Shown here: positions 53,464-62,659 of the stretch, piece after piece
How the letters are laid out: every line of letters starts with the position of its first letter
Position numbering within the stretch: the first letter of the stretch is position 1
Assembly: GCA_964462135.1 (NCBI GenBank)
Contig: CAYWWK010000004.1
Coordinates: forward strand, 36,670 to 100,669
Reading direction: 5' to 3'
Source: MGBC163016 sp964462135
GTDB taxonomy: Bacteria; Actinomycetota; Coriobacteriia; Coriobacteriales; Eggerthellaceae
DNA: 64,000 nt
Notes under the pieces: generated by a model
The model's input: the letters and a program-made list of their open reading frames with translations, nothing else
Databases searched by the model: none
Told to the model about the DNA's origin: nothing
Position numbers and translations under genes: made by a program

Positions 53464-55156
53464 GTTCGGAAGGAGCCTTCTTCGATATAGAGAAAAGCTG
53501 CCGATAGACCTCTTCGCCCATGCAAAGGAAATATGTTCTGAAATCCGCCTTCATCTTCTCTCTGATGAAGTGATTGGAAAGGTCTATGTCGTAATGGCGC
53601 TCTATCTGCTTCACGTGATACAAGACCGTATTGCGATGCATGAAGAGCCGCTTTGCCACAATGGAGGCATTTCGCTCATAGACGAGGAAGAACCATACCA
53701 GCGCGAATTTGTTCGATCCCGTCGTCAGATCCTCAGCGGCAATGCTTGCAGGAACCGAATGGGAATAGCAGAAGTTCATGAATCGTCTATCCAAGTCCAG
53801 CTGGCTGGTGATCATATAGCCGAAGACCATCTCGAAGTACATCACCGAAGGAGGTACCTCACCGATGGTCTTCGATTCAATGGTTACGGCATCCCGGTAA
53901 AGATCAACTAGCTTGATCTGGCGATAGGCCATGTCCATGTCTGCCAAGTTGCTGAATACCTGCGACGAGGCGCCGATGATGCCATAGGGTTCGAAGACAT
54001 AGCGATCGAAATCCTCGATCGTGCGCTTATGTGACAGCTTCGCGCCCAAGATGGAGCCGTAACTGAGTGCGAGGAGGTGGTCATCATAGGTGAAGACGAG
54101 CATGTGTCCGTCGTGCATGAGACGCAGCCCCAATATGATATTGTCTATGCCACGGCCGACTGCTTCCTTGAGATTGACTGCGATGAGCTTGTAGTCTGAC
54201 CCCTTGGGGATGCTGCATGCGCTCATGACCTCAGAGAGTGCCTCTGCCTTGTACTTGACACCATCGATCAGCGCGATGAAGACGGAGTAGTAGGGCGCCC
54301 GTGTCTCTATGGACCGATTCCATTTTCTCCGGCAGAGAAATTCGGCATACGTGCTGAAGCGGATGAATTCATCTTGGAGACCCCACGTGAAGTCCTTCTT
54401 GTCGACGACGATGCAGAGATGACCATAGAGGCCCCCCTTCAGTACGAGCGGCATGAAGATGCACCGAAATCCTTCTTCATCGTCTATGGTGATGAGGTCG
54501 GTATCGTCGCGCATCGTGCTGAGTGTATGTGAGAGCATCTTTCGCAGCCTTGAAGGCAGCATATGATCTGCCTCTATGGGCTGCAGCGATTCGTAGGGTA
54601 CAGGATAGGATGGAGTGGTGGATACCACATTGCCATTCAGTTCGCAGATGAACATGAAGTGGCAGAGCAGCGATGCCCCGATGTCGAGCAGCTCTTCGAC
54701 GGAGTTGCCATCGATGGACGCGTAGTTCAAGCGGTTTTCCCAAATCAGCAAGTCGAAGAAGATTCGTTGCAGGTTCGTGCGTATCTCAAGCTTGTTGCCA
54801 CTCGGTGGGATGATCTGGAGGACGCGCTGCCGATACGGCTGGAATTCCGAAAGCAATGTCTCCTCTTCGGTAGGAACCATGACATATCCTCCAGAGGAGC
54901 TCTGGAGAAATTCCAAGGTCGAGGTGACATCGCGAAGCCGCAGGATACTCTTAGGATCTATATCATACGGACAGAGAGGCCCATCGTTGCAGCTCTCATA
55001 CCAAAGCACCGTCTGTGTCATGTCGTCAGGAAGTGAGGCGGCCTTGTACCCCTGGTAGCTGAGGATATCAATGAAAGAGCGCAACGTCACGTGAGGAAAT
55101 ACGAAATCGGATCTCTGATGATCTGCACTGTCAGTGAAAGCCCAGAATTCGGCCAT
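53450..55156 (-). CDS. PucR/CdaR-type transcriptional regulator
   Basis: A 568-residue protein. The last 80 residues form the PucR C-terminal helix-turn-helix (ALVWFFLVYERNASIVAKRLFMHRNTVLYHVKQIERHY is the family pattern, about residues 485-525). The long N-terminal part resembles sensor regions of this family but I cannot name a ligand domain. The start ATG 55156 has a G-rich site that includes a G8 run. It converges on the molybdoenzyme at 50879 and diverges from the MFS gene at 55514, either of which it may control. Confidence 0.88.
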   Translation of the reverse strand: MAEFWAFTDSADHQRSDFVFPHVTLRSFIDILSYQGYKAASLPDDMTQTVLWYESCNDGPLCPYDIDPKSILRLRDVTSTLEFLQSSSGGYVMVPTEEETLLSEFQPYRQRVLQIIPPSGNKLEIRTNLQRIFFDLLIWENRLNYASIDGNSVEELLDIGASLLCHFMFICELNGNVVSTTPSYPVPYESLQPIEADHMLPSRLRKMLSHTLSTMRDDTDLITIDDEEGFRCIFMPLVLKGGLYGHLCIVVDKKDFTWGLQDEFIRFSTYAEFLCRRKWNRSIETRAPYYSVFIALIDGVKYKAEALSEVMSACSIPKGSDYKLIAVNLKEAVGRGIDNIILGLRLMHDGHMLVFTYDDHLLALSYGSILGAKLSHKRTIEDFDRYVFEPYGIIGASSQVFSNLADMDMAYRQIKLVDLYRDAVTIESKTIGEVPPSVMYFEMVFGYMITSQLDLDRRFMNFCYSHSVPASIAAEDLTTGSNKFALVWFFLVYERNASIVAKRLFMHRNTVLYHVKQIERHYDIDLSNHFIREKMKADFRTYFLCMGEEVYRQLFSISKKAPSERSDD

Positions 55157-55166
55157 GTGCAATCCT

Positions 55167-55174
55167 CCCCCCCC
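55167..55174. repeat. C8 (G8 on coding strand) tract in ribosome binding region
   Basis: Eight C bases, read as G8 followed by AGGA on the minus strand, lie just before the start of the PucR-type gene. Length changes here would move bases within the Shine-Dalgarno region. Confidence 0.6.
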
Positions 55175-55298
55175 TAGCTGGCACAGAGTAGCCTGAGCAT
55201 CTTGGCGCAGCCATCTTGTTGAGGAACTGCTTTGCTAGCGTATCCCTATTGTGCATCAGTTCGGCGGAATTGTTGAGAGGTCTTCGCAGACATTTATT

Positions 55299-55323
55299 CG
55301 TGCAAATGTAGAAAATTGCAACG
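55299..55323. promoter_or_regulatory. Dyad in divergent promoter region
   Basis: CGTGCAA and TTGCAACG form an imperfect inverted repeat about 10 bases apart. It lies in the 357-bp region between the PucR-type and MFS genes and is a candidate regulator site. No gene is seen in this stretch. Confidence 0.4.
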
Positions 55324-55513
55324 AGATATCAACGCATTGGACACGGGAAGCGTTGCTCTATCGGAACACAATACAAGCATCGGGCAAGGAAGGCCCTAGC
55401 AGTTCCGATCCTTATGTTCTGACGGTTCATGCTGCATCTGTTCTTCCTGTCAGTTCCCGGACATGCTTCTGCTCGAAGCCGATCCTTGTGATCATTCGAA
55501 GGAAGGAAGGGAA

Positions 55514-56806
55514 ATGGATTCAAAGAAACCGGGGTTACGTTGGCTGATCCTAGTGTGGTGTGCGCTATCCATGGCATTCATCACCTGGAACATGATCATC
55601 TATCCTGCGCGTGCGATCGATGCGATGGAAGTCCTTGGCATGTCCCAAGCTGACCTCACCGCAACGACATCCTTCGCATCGGTCAGTGCGATCTTCGTAT
55701 CGCTTCTCTATGGGCGTCTCCTTGACACCGTAGGCATGCGCAAGATAGTGATGATCTTCCTCCCCATTGGGATTGCATTGCTGGCCATCCGTGCATTCGT
55801 GACAGATGTGCCGCTGGTCTTGGCCCTCACGTTCTTGGGCACCTGCGGTGTGAGCGTTTGCCAGATCGCAGGGCCAAAGCTGATTGAGACATGGTTCCCA
55901 CGTGAGGATGTCGGCATGGCCATGGGCATCCAGGCGACGTGCGCAGGCGCGGGAAGTGCCGTGGTGTTCATTCTGGCTCCGCTGTTCCCCAGCATCACTG
56001 ATGCGCTGCTCAGTTGTGCATGGCTCTATCTCATCTTGTTCGTCATGTGGATCTTCATGGGCCATGCTGGTCCCTATCGTCCGGCTGAGAAGGTGAAGCT
56101 TCCCAAGGGCTCCATGGGCAAGGTTCTCAAGAACAAGTATGTGTGGCTGCTTTCCATCTCTGGCGGTCTTGCCACTGGTGCTGCCCTGTTGCTCAACTCC
56201 TATGCCGTCAATGCGTTCGTGGGCAAGGGTCTCGATCCTACCGAAGCCTCGCTTATGGCATCTTGCATGAACTTCGGATTGCTGTTCGGTGGCTTCCTCT
56301 GTTCGTTCGCCCTGAAGAAGGTGCAAAGGTTCAACGTGATGCTGGTGATAACTTGCGTGGGTGGTGGCATATGTTATCTGCTCGGTTACTTCCTGCCGCT
56401 CGGACCGCAAACCTGGTTCTTCATCATCGTGGGTGCACTTATCCTCTCAGGCAATATCGGCCTGTGCTCTGGCCGCATCCCACTCATCTACATGACGGGA
56501 ACGATGGATCCTGAAACTGTGGCATCGGCAGCAGGTGCCCAGGAGACCATCAAGGGCATCTTCAACTTCTTCTTCCCAATGGTGGTCGCCTTGATCGTGG
56601 GCACTGATTTCAATACGGTGTTCATCCTCTACGCTATCGTACTGGTGCTCACTATCTTCATCGGCGGATGGCCGATCATGCCTGAGCTGGGCGAGAAGGG
56701 AAAGATCTTCAAGGAATACGAGCAGAAGGTGGGCAAGCAGTCCATCGAAGCGACGGTCCAAGAGGAAATCGTCGAAGAGGCCGCATCTGGTCAGTCGGGC
56801 ATGTAG
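55514..56806 (+). CDS. MFS transporter (OFA-like)
   Basis: A 430-residue, 12-segment carrier with the look of the oxalate/formate-antiporter branch: PARAIDAMEVLGMSQADLTATTS after the first segment, GPKLIETWFPREDVGMAMGIQ in the middle and a cytoplasmic acidic tail. ATG 55514 has GGAAGGGAA upstream; an earlier ATG at 55463 has no site. It is first in a run of MFS, SDR and MFS genes and probably moves a small organic acid or aromatic. The cargo is unknown. Confidence 0.9.
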   Translation: MDSKKPGLRWLILVWCALSMAFITWNMIIYPARAIDAMEVLGMSQADLTATTSFASVSAIFVSLLYGRLLDTVGMRKIVMIFLPIGIALLAIRAFVTDVPLVLALTFLGTCGVSVCQIAGPKLIETWFPREDVGMAMGIQATCAGAGSAVVFILAPLFPSITDALLSCAWLYLILFVMWIFMGHAGPYRPAEKVKLPKGSMGKVLKNKYVWLLSISGGLATGAALLLNSYAVNAFVGKGLDPTEASLMASCMNFGLLFGGFLCSFALKKVQRFNVMLVITCVGGGICYLLGYFLPLGPQTWFFIIVGALILSGNIGLCSGRIPLIYMTGTMDPETVASAAGAQETIKGIFNFFFPMVVALIVGTDFNTVFILYAIVLVLTIFIGGWPIMPELGEKGKIFKEYEQKVGKQSIEATVQEEIVEEAASGQSGM

Positions 56807-56817
56807 CTATTCCCTCT

Positions 56818-56850
56818 GTGGAAGAGCCTCATCCCCCGGGGCTCTTCCAC
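56818..56850 (+). terminator. Stem-loop between MFS and SDR genes
   Basis: GTGGAAGAGCC and GGCTCTTCCAC form an 11-bp stem with an 11-base loop, followed by CAGCAGCTTT. It may partly end the transporter transcript. Confidence 0.55.
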
Positions 56851-56919
56851 CAGCAGCTTTCCGTGAACAAACCAGTGGTTCGATCTTAAGGATCGGGCCC
56901 CATTCAAAGGAGGACGAAC

Positions 56920-57708
56920 ATGGATCGTCTTATGGGCAAGGTTGCCGTCGTGACGGGAGCGGCATCGGGTATCGGCCAAGGCATCGCGGAGATGTTCGCG
57001 GCTGAAGGCGCAAAGGTCGTTCTTGCCGCACGTCGAATAGCCAAGCTGGAGCAGGTCGTGGATGGTATCCGCGAAAAGGGCGGTGATGCCATTGCCGTTC
57101 CGTGTGATGTGACCGTGAAGGACGATATCAAGAGCCTTGTGAAGAAAGCCCATGATACCTATGGTAATGTGACGACACTTGTGAATTCTGCTGGCGTGCT
57201 GGTTCACGGTGGCTTCTTGGAGCACACCGATGCTGACTATGACAAAGTGTCACAAACGAATTTCCGTGGCACCTATTGGGCCATGCAGGAGTTCATCCCG
57301 GAGCTTTTGAAATGCACCGAAGATGGTGGACAGGCATCGGTCATCAACATCGCTTCCATCTCTGTCTCCAAACCGGAGACGAATGCGTATCTCTATGGTG
57401 CTTTCAAGGCAGCAACGAACATCATGACGAAGAACATCGTCCGGGAATACAGTTGCAAAGGCATTCGCTTCAATGTGGTATGCCCAGGTCCCGTGAACAC
57501 CGAGCTCACACCAGCAGAATTCGGAGAATTGACACCAGAGCAACAGGCTGAGGCTATCAAGGATATGTGCCCTGTCGGTCGCCCCGGCCTTCCCGAGGAT
57601 ATCGCCTATGGTTGCGTTTGGCTTGCCTCGGATGAGGCATGGTGGGTGACGGGATCGACCATCGCGATCGATGGTGGCGCGTCATGCATGGGCACTGCGG
57701 GTGCCTAG
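56920..57708 (+). CDS. Short-chain dehydrogenase/reductase
   Basis: A 262-residue SDR. TGAASGIG near residue 13 binds NAD(P); LVNSAG replaces the usual NNAG; the catalytic set has Ser in NIASISVS and YLYGAFK (YxxxK). The C-terminal SDEAWWVTGSTIAIDGG block is typical. AAAGGAGG precedes ATG 56920. It lies between two MFS carriers, so its alcohol or ketone substrate is probably imported by one of them. The family includes hydroxysteroid dehydrogenases of related gut bacteria, but the sequence does not prove that role. Confidence 0.92.
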   Translation: MDRLMGKVAVVTGAASGIGQGIAEMFAAEGAKVVLAARRIAKLEQVVDGIREKGGDAIAVPCDVTVKDDIKSLVKKAHDTYGNVTTLVNSAGVLVHGGFLEHTDADYDKVSQTNFRGTYWAMQEFIPELLKCTEDGGQASVINIASISVSKPETNAYLYGAFKAATNIMTKNIVREYSCKGIRFNVVCPGPVNTELTPAEFGELTPEQQAEAIKDMCPVGRPGLPEDIAYGCVWLASDEAWWVTGSTIAIDGGASCMGTAGA

Positions 57709-57777
57709 TCATTCGATTTGGACATGGGGACCTCAAAACAGGACCTGACCAACGAGTCTGAGAGGAGTGAACCGGAG

Positions 57778-59067
57778 ATGACCCAACCAATCAATGGATT
57801 GAGCGTTCAGGAGAAACTGAGCCCTTATAGGTGGATCGTCCTCGTAGCTATCTTGCTTGCGTGCTCGGCTGGCGCGTTCGCGCAGTATGTGCTCTCCATT
57901 TATGGAGCTCAATTGATGGATTCGTTGCAGATCAACACCTCTCAGTACTCTGCTGCGTCTACCGCACCCATGTTCTGTGGGGTCCTCTTGTCTATCTTCG
58001 TGGGTTTTGCGGCTGACAGGCTTGGTGCTAAGATCGGCATCGTCGTAGCTGGCCTGCTTGGAGTCGCTGGTGCTGTGCTGCGCCTGTATGCCGGGTCATT
58101 CCCCGCTCTCTTCGCCTCGATGTTCCTCATCGGATTCTTTCCAGTCGTCGTCTCGTCCAGTTCCGTGAAGCTGATCTCCTCATGGTTCCCCGAGAAGGAA
58201 TTGGGTGTTGCTATGGGGGTATTCATGGCGGCGGGAAGCGTCGGTGCCGCATTGGCTCAGATCGTTTGTCCTCGTATGCCATCCTATGAGGCATCTTGCC
58301 TGCTGTCTTTGGTCTTGGTGGCTGCTACATGGGTCTTCGCGTCGGTATTCATCAAGGATGGCCCGAACAAGGATCAGATCGCATCCGATCGGTCTCAGCG
58401 GGGCGATTTCTCAGCGCTTTGCCGATTGAAGTACCTGTGGATCGTGTGTGCTTCGGGGTTCTTCGTCATGGGCTTCGGGACCACGATCAACGTCTTCATG
58501 CCCACGGCGATGAACATGCGTGGCATGAGCATGGTGGATGCCGGTACCGCCTTGGGTGTGGAATCGATCTTCGCCCTTCTCGGTAACATCATCGGGCCGG
58601 CTATCGTATTCAAGTTCTTCAAGAATCATTTTCGCCCGGTCTGCTTGGGCCTTGGCCTCATAGCAGCGTTCTTCATGTTCGCTGCGTGGCAGATCTGCGA
58701 TTTCATACCAACGACGATCCTCTTGGCCATTGCCTCCACCGCTGCTGGCGCTCTCATCCCGTGCCTCATGACGGTGCTGGTGCTCGTGCCTGGGATGCGT
58801 CCAGAATATACCGGATCTGCTGGTGGCTTCACCAATACCTTCCGGTTCCTGGGAGCGGTCGTGCTCCCGTCATACATCTTCGCGCCTATCGCAGGCACGG
58901 ATTTCAACCTTATCTTCATCTTCTCCGCCTTGTCGATCATCATCTCTGCGGCCCTGTTCCTCCTGTTCCCCAATGTCTTCAAGAACAGAAGCGATGCGCA
59001 GATCAGGGATGCTGAGCGTCAAGCAGCAGAGGAGTTGATAGAAGCGGATGATGCCGAATCCCTCTGA
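57778..59067 (+). CDS. MFS transporter (OFA-like)
   Basis: A 429-residue, 12-segment carrier. The stretch GAQLMDSLQINTSQYSAASTAPMFCG and the later SWFPEKELGVAMGVFMAAGSVG match the pattern of the carrier at 55514. ATG 57778 is preferred; AGAGGAG lies about ten bases upstream, and the frame back to 57718 is possible. It begins 69 bp after the SDR gene in the same direction. The cargo is unknown. Confidence 0.88.
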   Translation: MTQPINGLSVQEKLSPYRWIVLVAILLACSAGAFAQYVLSIYGAQLMDSLQINTSQYSAASTAPMFCGVLLSIFVGFAADRLGAKIGIVVAGLLGVAGAVLRLYAGSFPALFASMFLIGFFPVVVSSSSVKLISSWFPEKELGVAMGVFMAAGSVGAALAQIVCPRMPSYEASCLLSLVLVAATWVFASVFIKDGPNKDQIASDRSQRGDFSALCRLKYLWIVCASGFFVMGFGTTINVFMPTAMNMRGMSMVDAGTALGVESIFALLGNIIGPAIVFKFFKNHFRPVCLGLGLIAAFFMFAAWQICDFIPTTILLAIASTAAGALIPCLMTVLVLVPGMRPEYTGSAGGFTNTFRFLGAVVLPSYIFAPIAGTDFNLIFIFSALSIIISAALFLLFPNVFKNRSDAQIRDAERQAAEELIEADDAESL

Positions 59068-59128
59068 TCCGCTCAGTGTGGAATCTCTCCAGGGTACGGC
59101 GAACGACAAGAGAAAGGAAGTAGACCGA

Positions 59129-59374
59129 ATGTGTTTTAGACCCCCCACCGCTATCCCGGAACGCACGTGCCCCGCTTGTGGCGAAACGTGCACTGATGCG
59201 GCAGCTGCCAACTGCCCGCACTGCGGTGAGCCTCTCGCTGACGGGATCCTTCCCGTTGAGGCGACAGGTGCCACCGTTCCTCCGACTCCAGGAGTACCTG
59301 CGCCAGGCGTTCCCACACCAGAGGCTTCAGCGCCCTCCGCTCCTCCTGCACCGGGGCAACCTGGAGGCATGTAA
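59129..59374 (+). CDS. Zinc-ribbon miniprotein with proline-rich tail
   Basis: An 81-residue protein with CPACGETC and CPHCGE, a zinc-ribbon pair, followed by a tail rich in Pro, Ala and Gly (TPGVPAPGVPTPEASAPSAP). AAAGGAAGTAG precedes ATG 59129; a longer frame to 59048 overlaps the MFS gene. It lies 44 bp before the ATPase gene at 59419. The tail may tether or bind partners. It is the third such cysteine-rich miniprotein in the window. The function is unknown. Confidence 0.75.
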   Translation: MCFRPPTAIPERTCPACGETCTDAAAANCPHCGEPLADGILPVEATGATVPPTPGVPAPGVPTPEASAPSAPPAPGQPGGM

Positions 59375-59418
59375 AGGCTTTCTTCGCCACTTATTCGCAC
59401 ATCTTCGAGGAGGAGAAC

Positions 59419-60114
59419 ATGGGCATCTCTGCGCGCCCTGTCTATTGCGGTGCAGGGCGAACCCATCTCGCATCCTTGCTCTCCTTGGAACCGTCGAACC
59501 CAACTGACATCCTCATCTACGGGCCTTCTGGCTCAGGGAAGACGACGCTCTTGCAAGGAACAGCTGAGATGCTGAATGCGGCAAGCACTAAGGAAGGAGC
59601 CCTCACGACTCCCGCTCTCTACTGCGCGGGCGTGGAGATCTACGCGGCTCTCTTCATTCGCGAGAATGAGAGGTTTTTGACCCGATTGGCCACTGAGCCT
59701 CTTGTCATGATCGACGACATAGGCGGTCTCCTTGACAAGGATAACGGGGTTCGAGCGCTCTCGCTTCTCCTGGAGGAGCGCAAACGATCCGGCTTGAGGA
59801 CCGTCCTTGCATTCGACGGTCTGCAGGACGAGGCGATAGCGGCGGTGCCTTCTGCCTTCGTGGATGCAGCTGAAGCGATCGGTATGGAGCCACTTGCAGG
59901 ATCTGACCTGGTCGATTTCGTGCGCTGGCTTTTAGGTGCCTATGGAGGCGAAAGCGGCGTTGCCTTTGCAGAGGACGTGCCAGAAGCAGTATGCACGATG
60001 GCTCCCACTATGGAAGAGGCTGATAAGGCGGTGCGATATCTGACGACAGCAAGCGATCTGGTAAAGGGAAAGGAGGTCAGTGCTGAAGACGTACTTGGAG
60101 CACTCGCATCCTGA
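59419..60114 (+). CDS. DnaA/IstB-like AAA+ ATPase
   Basis: A 231-residue P-loop ATPase. Walker A is GPSGSGKTT (35-43), Walker B is LVMIDD (95-100), and the C-terminal third (DLVDFVRWLLGAYGG ... LVKGKEVSAEDVLGAL) is helical, as in the lid of DnaA or Hda-like proteins. No DNA-binding domain IV is present, so it is not a replication initiator. GAGGAGGAG precedes ATG 59419. It lies 67 bp before a molybdoenzyme and 44 bp after a zinc-ribbon miniprotein, so a chaperone or cofactor-loading role is conceivable, by analogy with MoxR or NifEN-type helpers. No direct evidence. Confidence 0.8.
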   Translation: MGISARPVYCGAGRTHLASLLSLEPSNPTDILIYGPSGSGKTTLLQGTAEMLNAASTKEGALTTPALYCAGVEIYAALFIRENERFLTRLATEPLVMIDDIGGLLDKDNGVRALSLLLEERKRSGLRTVLAFDGLQDEAIAAVPSAFVDAAEAIGMEPLAGSDLVDFVRWLLGAYGGESGVAFAEDVPEAVCTMAPTMEEADKAVRYLTTASDLVKGKEVSAEDVLGALAS

Positions 60115-60181
60115 GGATTCGTAGATGCATCTGCTCGTAGCGATAGAGCATTTCGAAGAGCTCTCACTTTAGGAGGTTTGC

Positions 60182-62641
60182 ATGGATTACAAGGAATTCT
60201 TGGACAGCATAGACCGCAAGGCCTATCACGAAGGGGAAATGGAATGGGAAGAGGACGGCTTTCGCGTTGTGAGGACCTACAACTGGTCCGCACCAGGTTG
60301 CCATAACTCCTGCGGAGTCCTCTATTACATCAAGGATGGCAAATTGGATCATGTCGAAGGTGACCCTCTTGATCCTTGGGTCAATGGCAAGCTGTGCATG
60401 CGCTGCATTGACATGCCCGAGATCGTCAACCATGAGCAGCGTTTGCGTCACCCCATGAAGCGTGCGGGCGAGCGCGGAGAGAACAAATGGGAGGAGATCA
60501 CTTGGAAAGAGGCGCTCGACACCATCGAGCGGTACATCGTGGAGGAGATCGACGGCAAAGGATATGGTCGCGAGACCATCTACGTCAATCACGGAACAGG
60601 TCGCAACATCAACTGGCAGGTACCCATGATCGCAGGGGCCGCATTCGGAACGCCCAATACCGGTGGCTTCTACTTCTCTGGATGGTCCTGCTATACGCCG
60701 CGCGTCTGCGCTTCAGCGGGTCCTTTCGGGAACTATCCGTTGGTGGATGCCTCAGAGAACCATCCCGATCGCTATAACAACCCTGAATGGCAGCCGCCAG
60801 AGGTGCTGATCATCTGGGGGCAGGAGCCTCTGAAGTCCAATGCCGATGGCATCATTGGCCACTGGTTCAGCAATTGCTATCAGATGGGGACGAAGATCAT
60901 CTCCATCGATCCTCAGCTTACGTGGTGGGGGGCTCGTGCTGAATACTGGTTGCCCGTCACGCCGGGAACGGATGTGTGCCTCGCACTGGCCTTCTGCAAC
61001 ATCATCATGACGGAGGATCTGGTCGATCACGACTTCATAGACAAATGGGTGGCCTACTATCCTGAATTCAAGGAGCACTGCAAGCAATTCAGCGCTGAAT
61101 GGGCAGCTGAGCATTGCCATGTTCCGGTAGAGGACATCTATGGGGCAGCCAGACTCTATGCCAGCGCAGACAGAGGGGCTATACAGTGGGGTCTTGCTTG
61201 GGACGCTTCCACCACCTCGGCCATGCATTGGGTTCAGGCAGGTTGTGCGCTCATGGCTATTTGCGGCAATATCGAGAAACCTGGCACCATGATCCTGGCG
61301 AAGAATGCCTTCGACATGGATGCAGGGTATGGCTCCGTTGATGTCTATACGCCTCCTGAGGCCTTGGCTCAGAAGTTCTGCAACGCCATGTGCGGTCTTC
61401 CTGGCAAGGACTTCATGGGAATGTGCAACCCTGACGCTTCTGTGGTCGCGTTGGAGACAGGGAAACCCTATCCCATCCGTATGTTGTGGGCCCAAGGAAC
61501 CAATGCCTTTGCGGGACATGAAGAGCCAGCGCCCCGTGCTTACAAATATATGATGGACATACCTTTCATCGTGTATCTGGATGTGTTCATCAATCCATCC
61601 ATGGTGGCATTGGCTGACATGATATTGCCCTTGGCCATGTCAGTGGAGCGCAATTCGGCACGCGTATGGTGGACGCCTTTGCGAGAGATGCGCAAGGCCA
61701 TTGACAACCCTGACGTCAAATCCGACGAAGAGGTGCTCATCTGGCTTGGCAAGCGCCTCAATCCTGAGCTGTTCGAATGGCAAGGATGGGATACGCCGGA
61801 AGATCTGATCAACGATTACATGCTGTATGGCTTGAACAAGAAGAACGAAGACGGTACCTACAGCACATGTGGTGGCAATGGCGCTCGCAAGGAAGACGGC
61901 TCCATCGTCTTGGAAGATGGTCGAACGGACTGCCCAGTCGACTTCGATCAGTTGTACTGGGAGAAGGGCGGTGTTCTCTACGACGATTGGAATGGTACCT
62001 ATTACAAGCATGAGAAGGGACTCTTGCGAGCCGATGGATCTCAAGGGTTCGCTACGCCTTCCGGTCGCATCGAGCTCATACCCACCCTGTTCGACTTCTG
62101 GGGCATCCCGAAGTATCCCGAATACACACCGGTCTCGGTAGGCTATGACTCCACACCCGAGCTAATGGAAGAGTATCCGTATTTCTTTATCAACGGAACG
62201 CGTTCTTGGGAGTTCTTCCATACCGAGCATCGTCAAGCTGAGACGCTTCGCGAGTTCCATCCAGAGCCCCGAGTGACCATGAGTCCTGAGGCTGCTGAAT
62301 CCATAGGCGTCAAGCAGGGTGACTGGGTTTGGATGGAGAATCAGGACGGTCGCTGCATGCAGACGGTCAATATAAATGCCGGAATGCCACGTTGGCATGT
62401 CTCCGCTGAGCATGGATGGTGGAAACCTGAGGAAGAAGGAGCCAGTCCACATCTCAATGGCTGCTTCAATTACAACCCGAACAATCTGACTCACTGTTTC
62501 GAAACGGGTCCAGGTGGCATTGGCGCTCCTGTCAAATGCTTGACCTGCAAGATATACCCCGTAAAAGAGGGGGATGTCATGCCGTGTGAGCAAGTGGTCG
62601 AACTGGGCGGCTTCCGTGAGTACGAACCGGGCGTAAAGTAA
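60182..62641 (+). CDS. Bis-PGD molybdoenzyme large subunit
   Basis: An 819-residue DMSO-reductase-family subunit close to that at 50879. GCHNSCG and LCMRC supply the N-terminal cluster, and Cys 170 in WSCYTPR is the putative metal ligand. SIDPQLTWWGARAEYWLPVTPGTDVCLAL and NGTRSWEFFHTEHR mark the cofactor domains. An insert near residues 545-580 (NKKNEDGTYSTCGGNGARKEDG) is not seen in the paralogues. AGGAGG precedes ATG 60182, and the ferredoxin gene follows 18 bp after the stop. No Tat signal; substrate unknown. Confidence 0.92.
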   Translation: MDYKEFLDSIDRKAYHEGEMEWEEDGFRVVRTYNWSAPGCHNSCGVLYYIKDGKLDHVEGDPLDPWVNGKLCMRCIDMPEIVNHEQRLRHPMKRAGERGENKWEEITWKEALDTIERYIVEEIDGKGYGRETIYVNHGTGRNINWQVPMIAGAAFGTPNTGGFYFSGWSCYTPRVCASAGPFGNYPLVDASENHPDRYNNPEWQPPEVLIIWGQEPLKSNADGIIGHWFSNCYQMGTKIISIDPQLTWWGARAEYWLPVTPGTDVCLALAFCNIIMTEDLVDHDFIDKWVAYYPEFKEHCKQFSAEWAAEHCHVPVEDIYGAARLYASADRGAIQWGLAWDASTTSAMHWVQAGCALMAICGNIEKPGTMILAKNAFDMDAGYGSVDVYTPPEALAQKFCNAMCGLPGKDFMGMCNPDASVVALETGKPYPIRMLWAQGTNAFAGHEEPAPRAYKYMMDIPFIVYLDVFINPSMVALADMILPLAMSVERNSARVWWTPLREMRKAIDNPDVKSDEEVLIWLGKRLNPELFEWQGWDTPEDLINDYMLYGLNKKNEDGTYSTCGGNGARKEDGSIVLEDGRTDCPVDFDQLYWEKGGVLYDDWNGTYYKHEKGLLRADGSQGFATPSGRIELIPTLFDFWGIPKYPEYTPVSVGYDSTPELMEEYPYFFINGTRSWEFFHTEHRQAETLREFHPEPRVTMSPEAAESIGVKQGDWVWMENQDGRCMQTVNINAGMPRWHVSAEHGWWKPEEEGASPHLNGCFNYNPNNLTHCFETGPGGIGAPVKCLTCKIYPVKEGDVMPCEQVVELGGFREYEPGVK

Positions 62642-62659
62642 GAGAGGGTGAAGAGAGAT

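Noticed and set aside
59419..60114. IS21-type helper ATPase (IstB)
   Set aside because: No transposase or terminal repeats are near and the genes around it are metabolic, so an insertion sequence is not supported.
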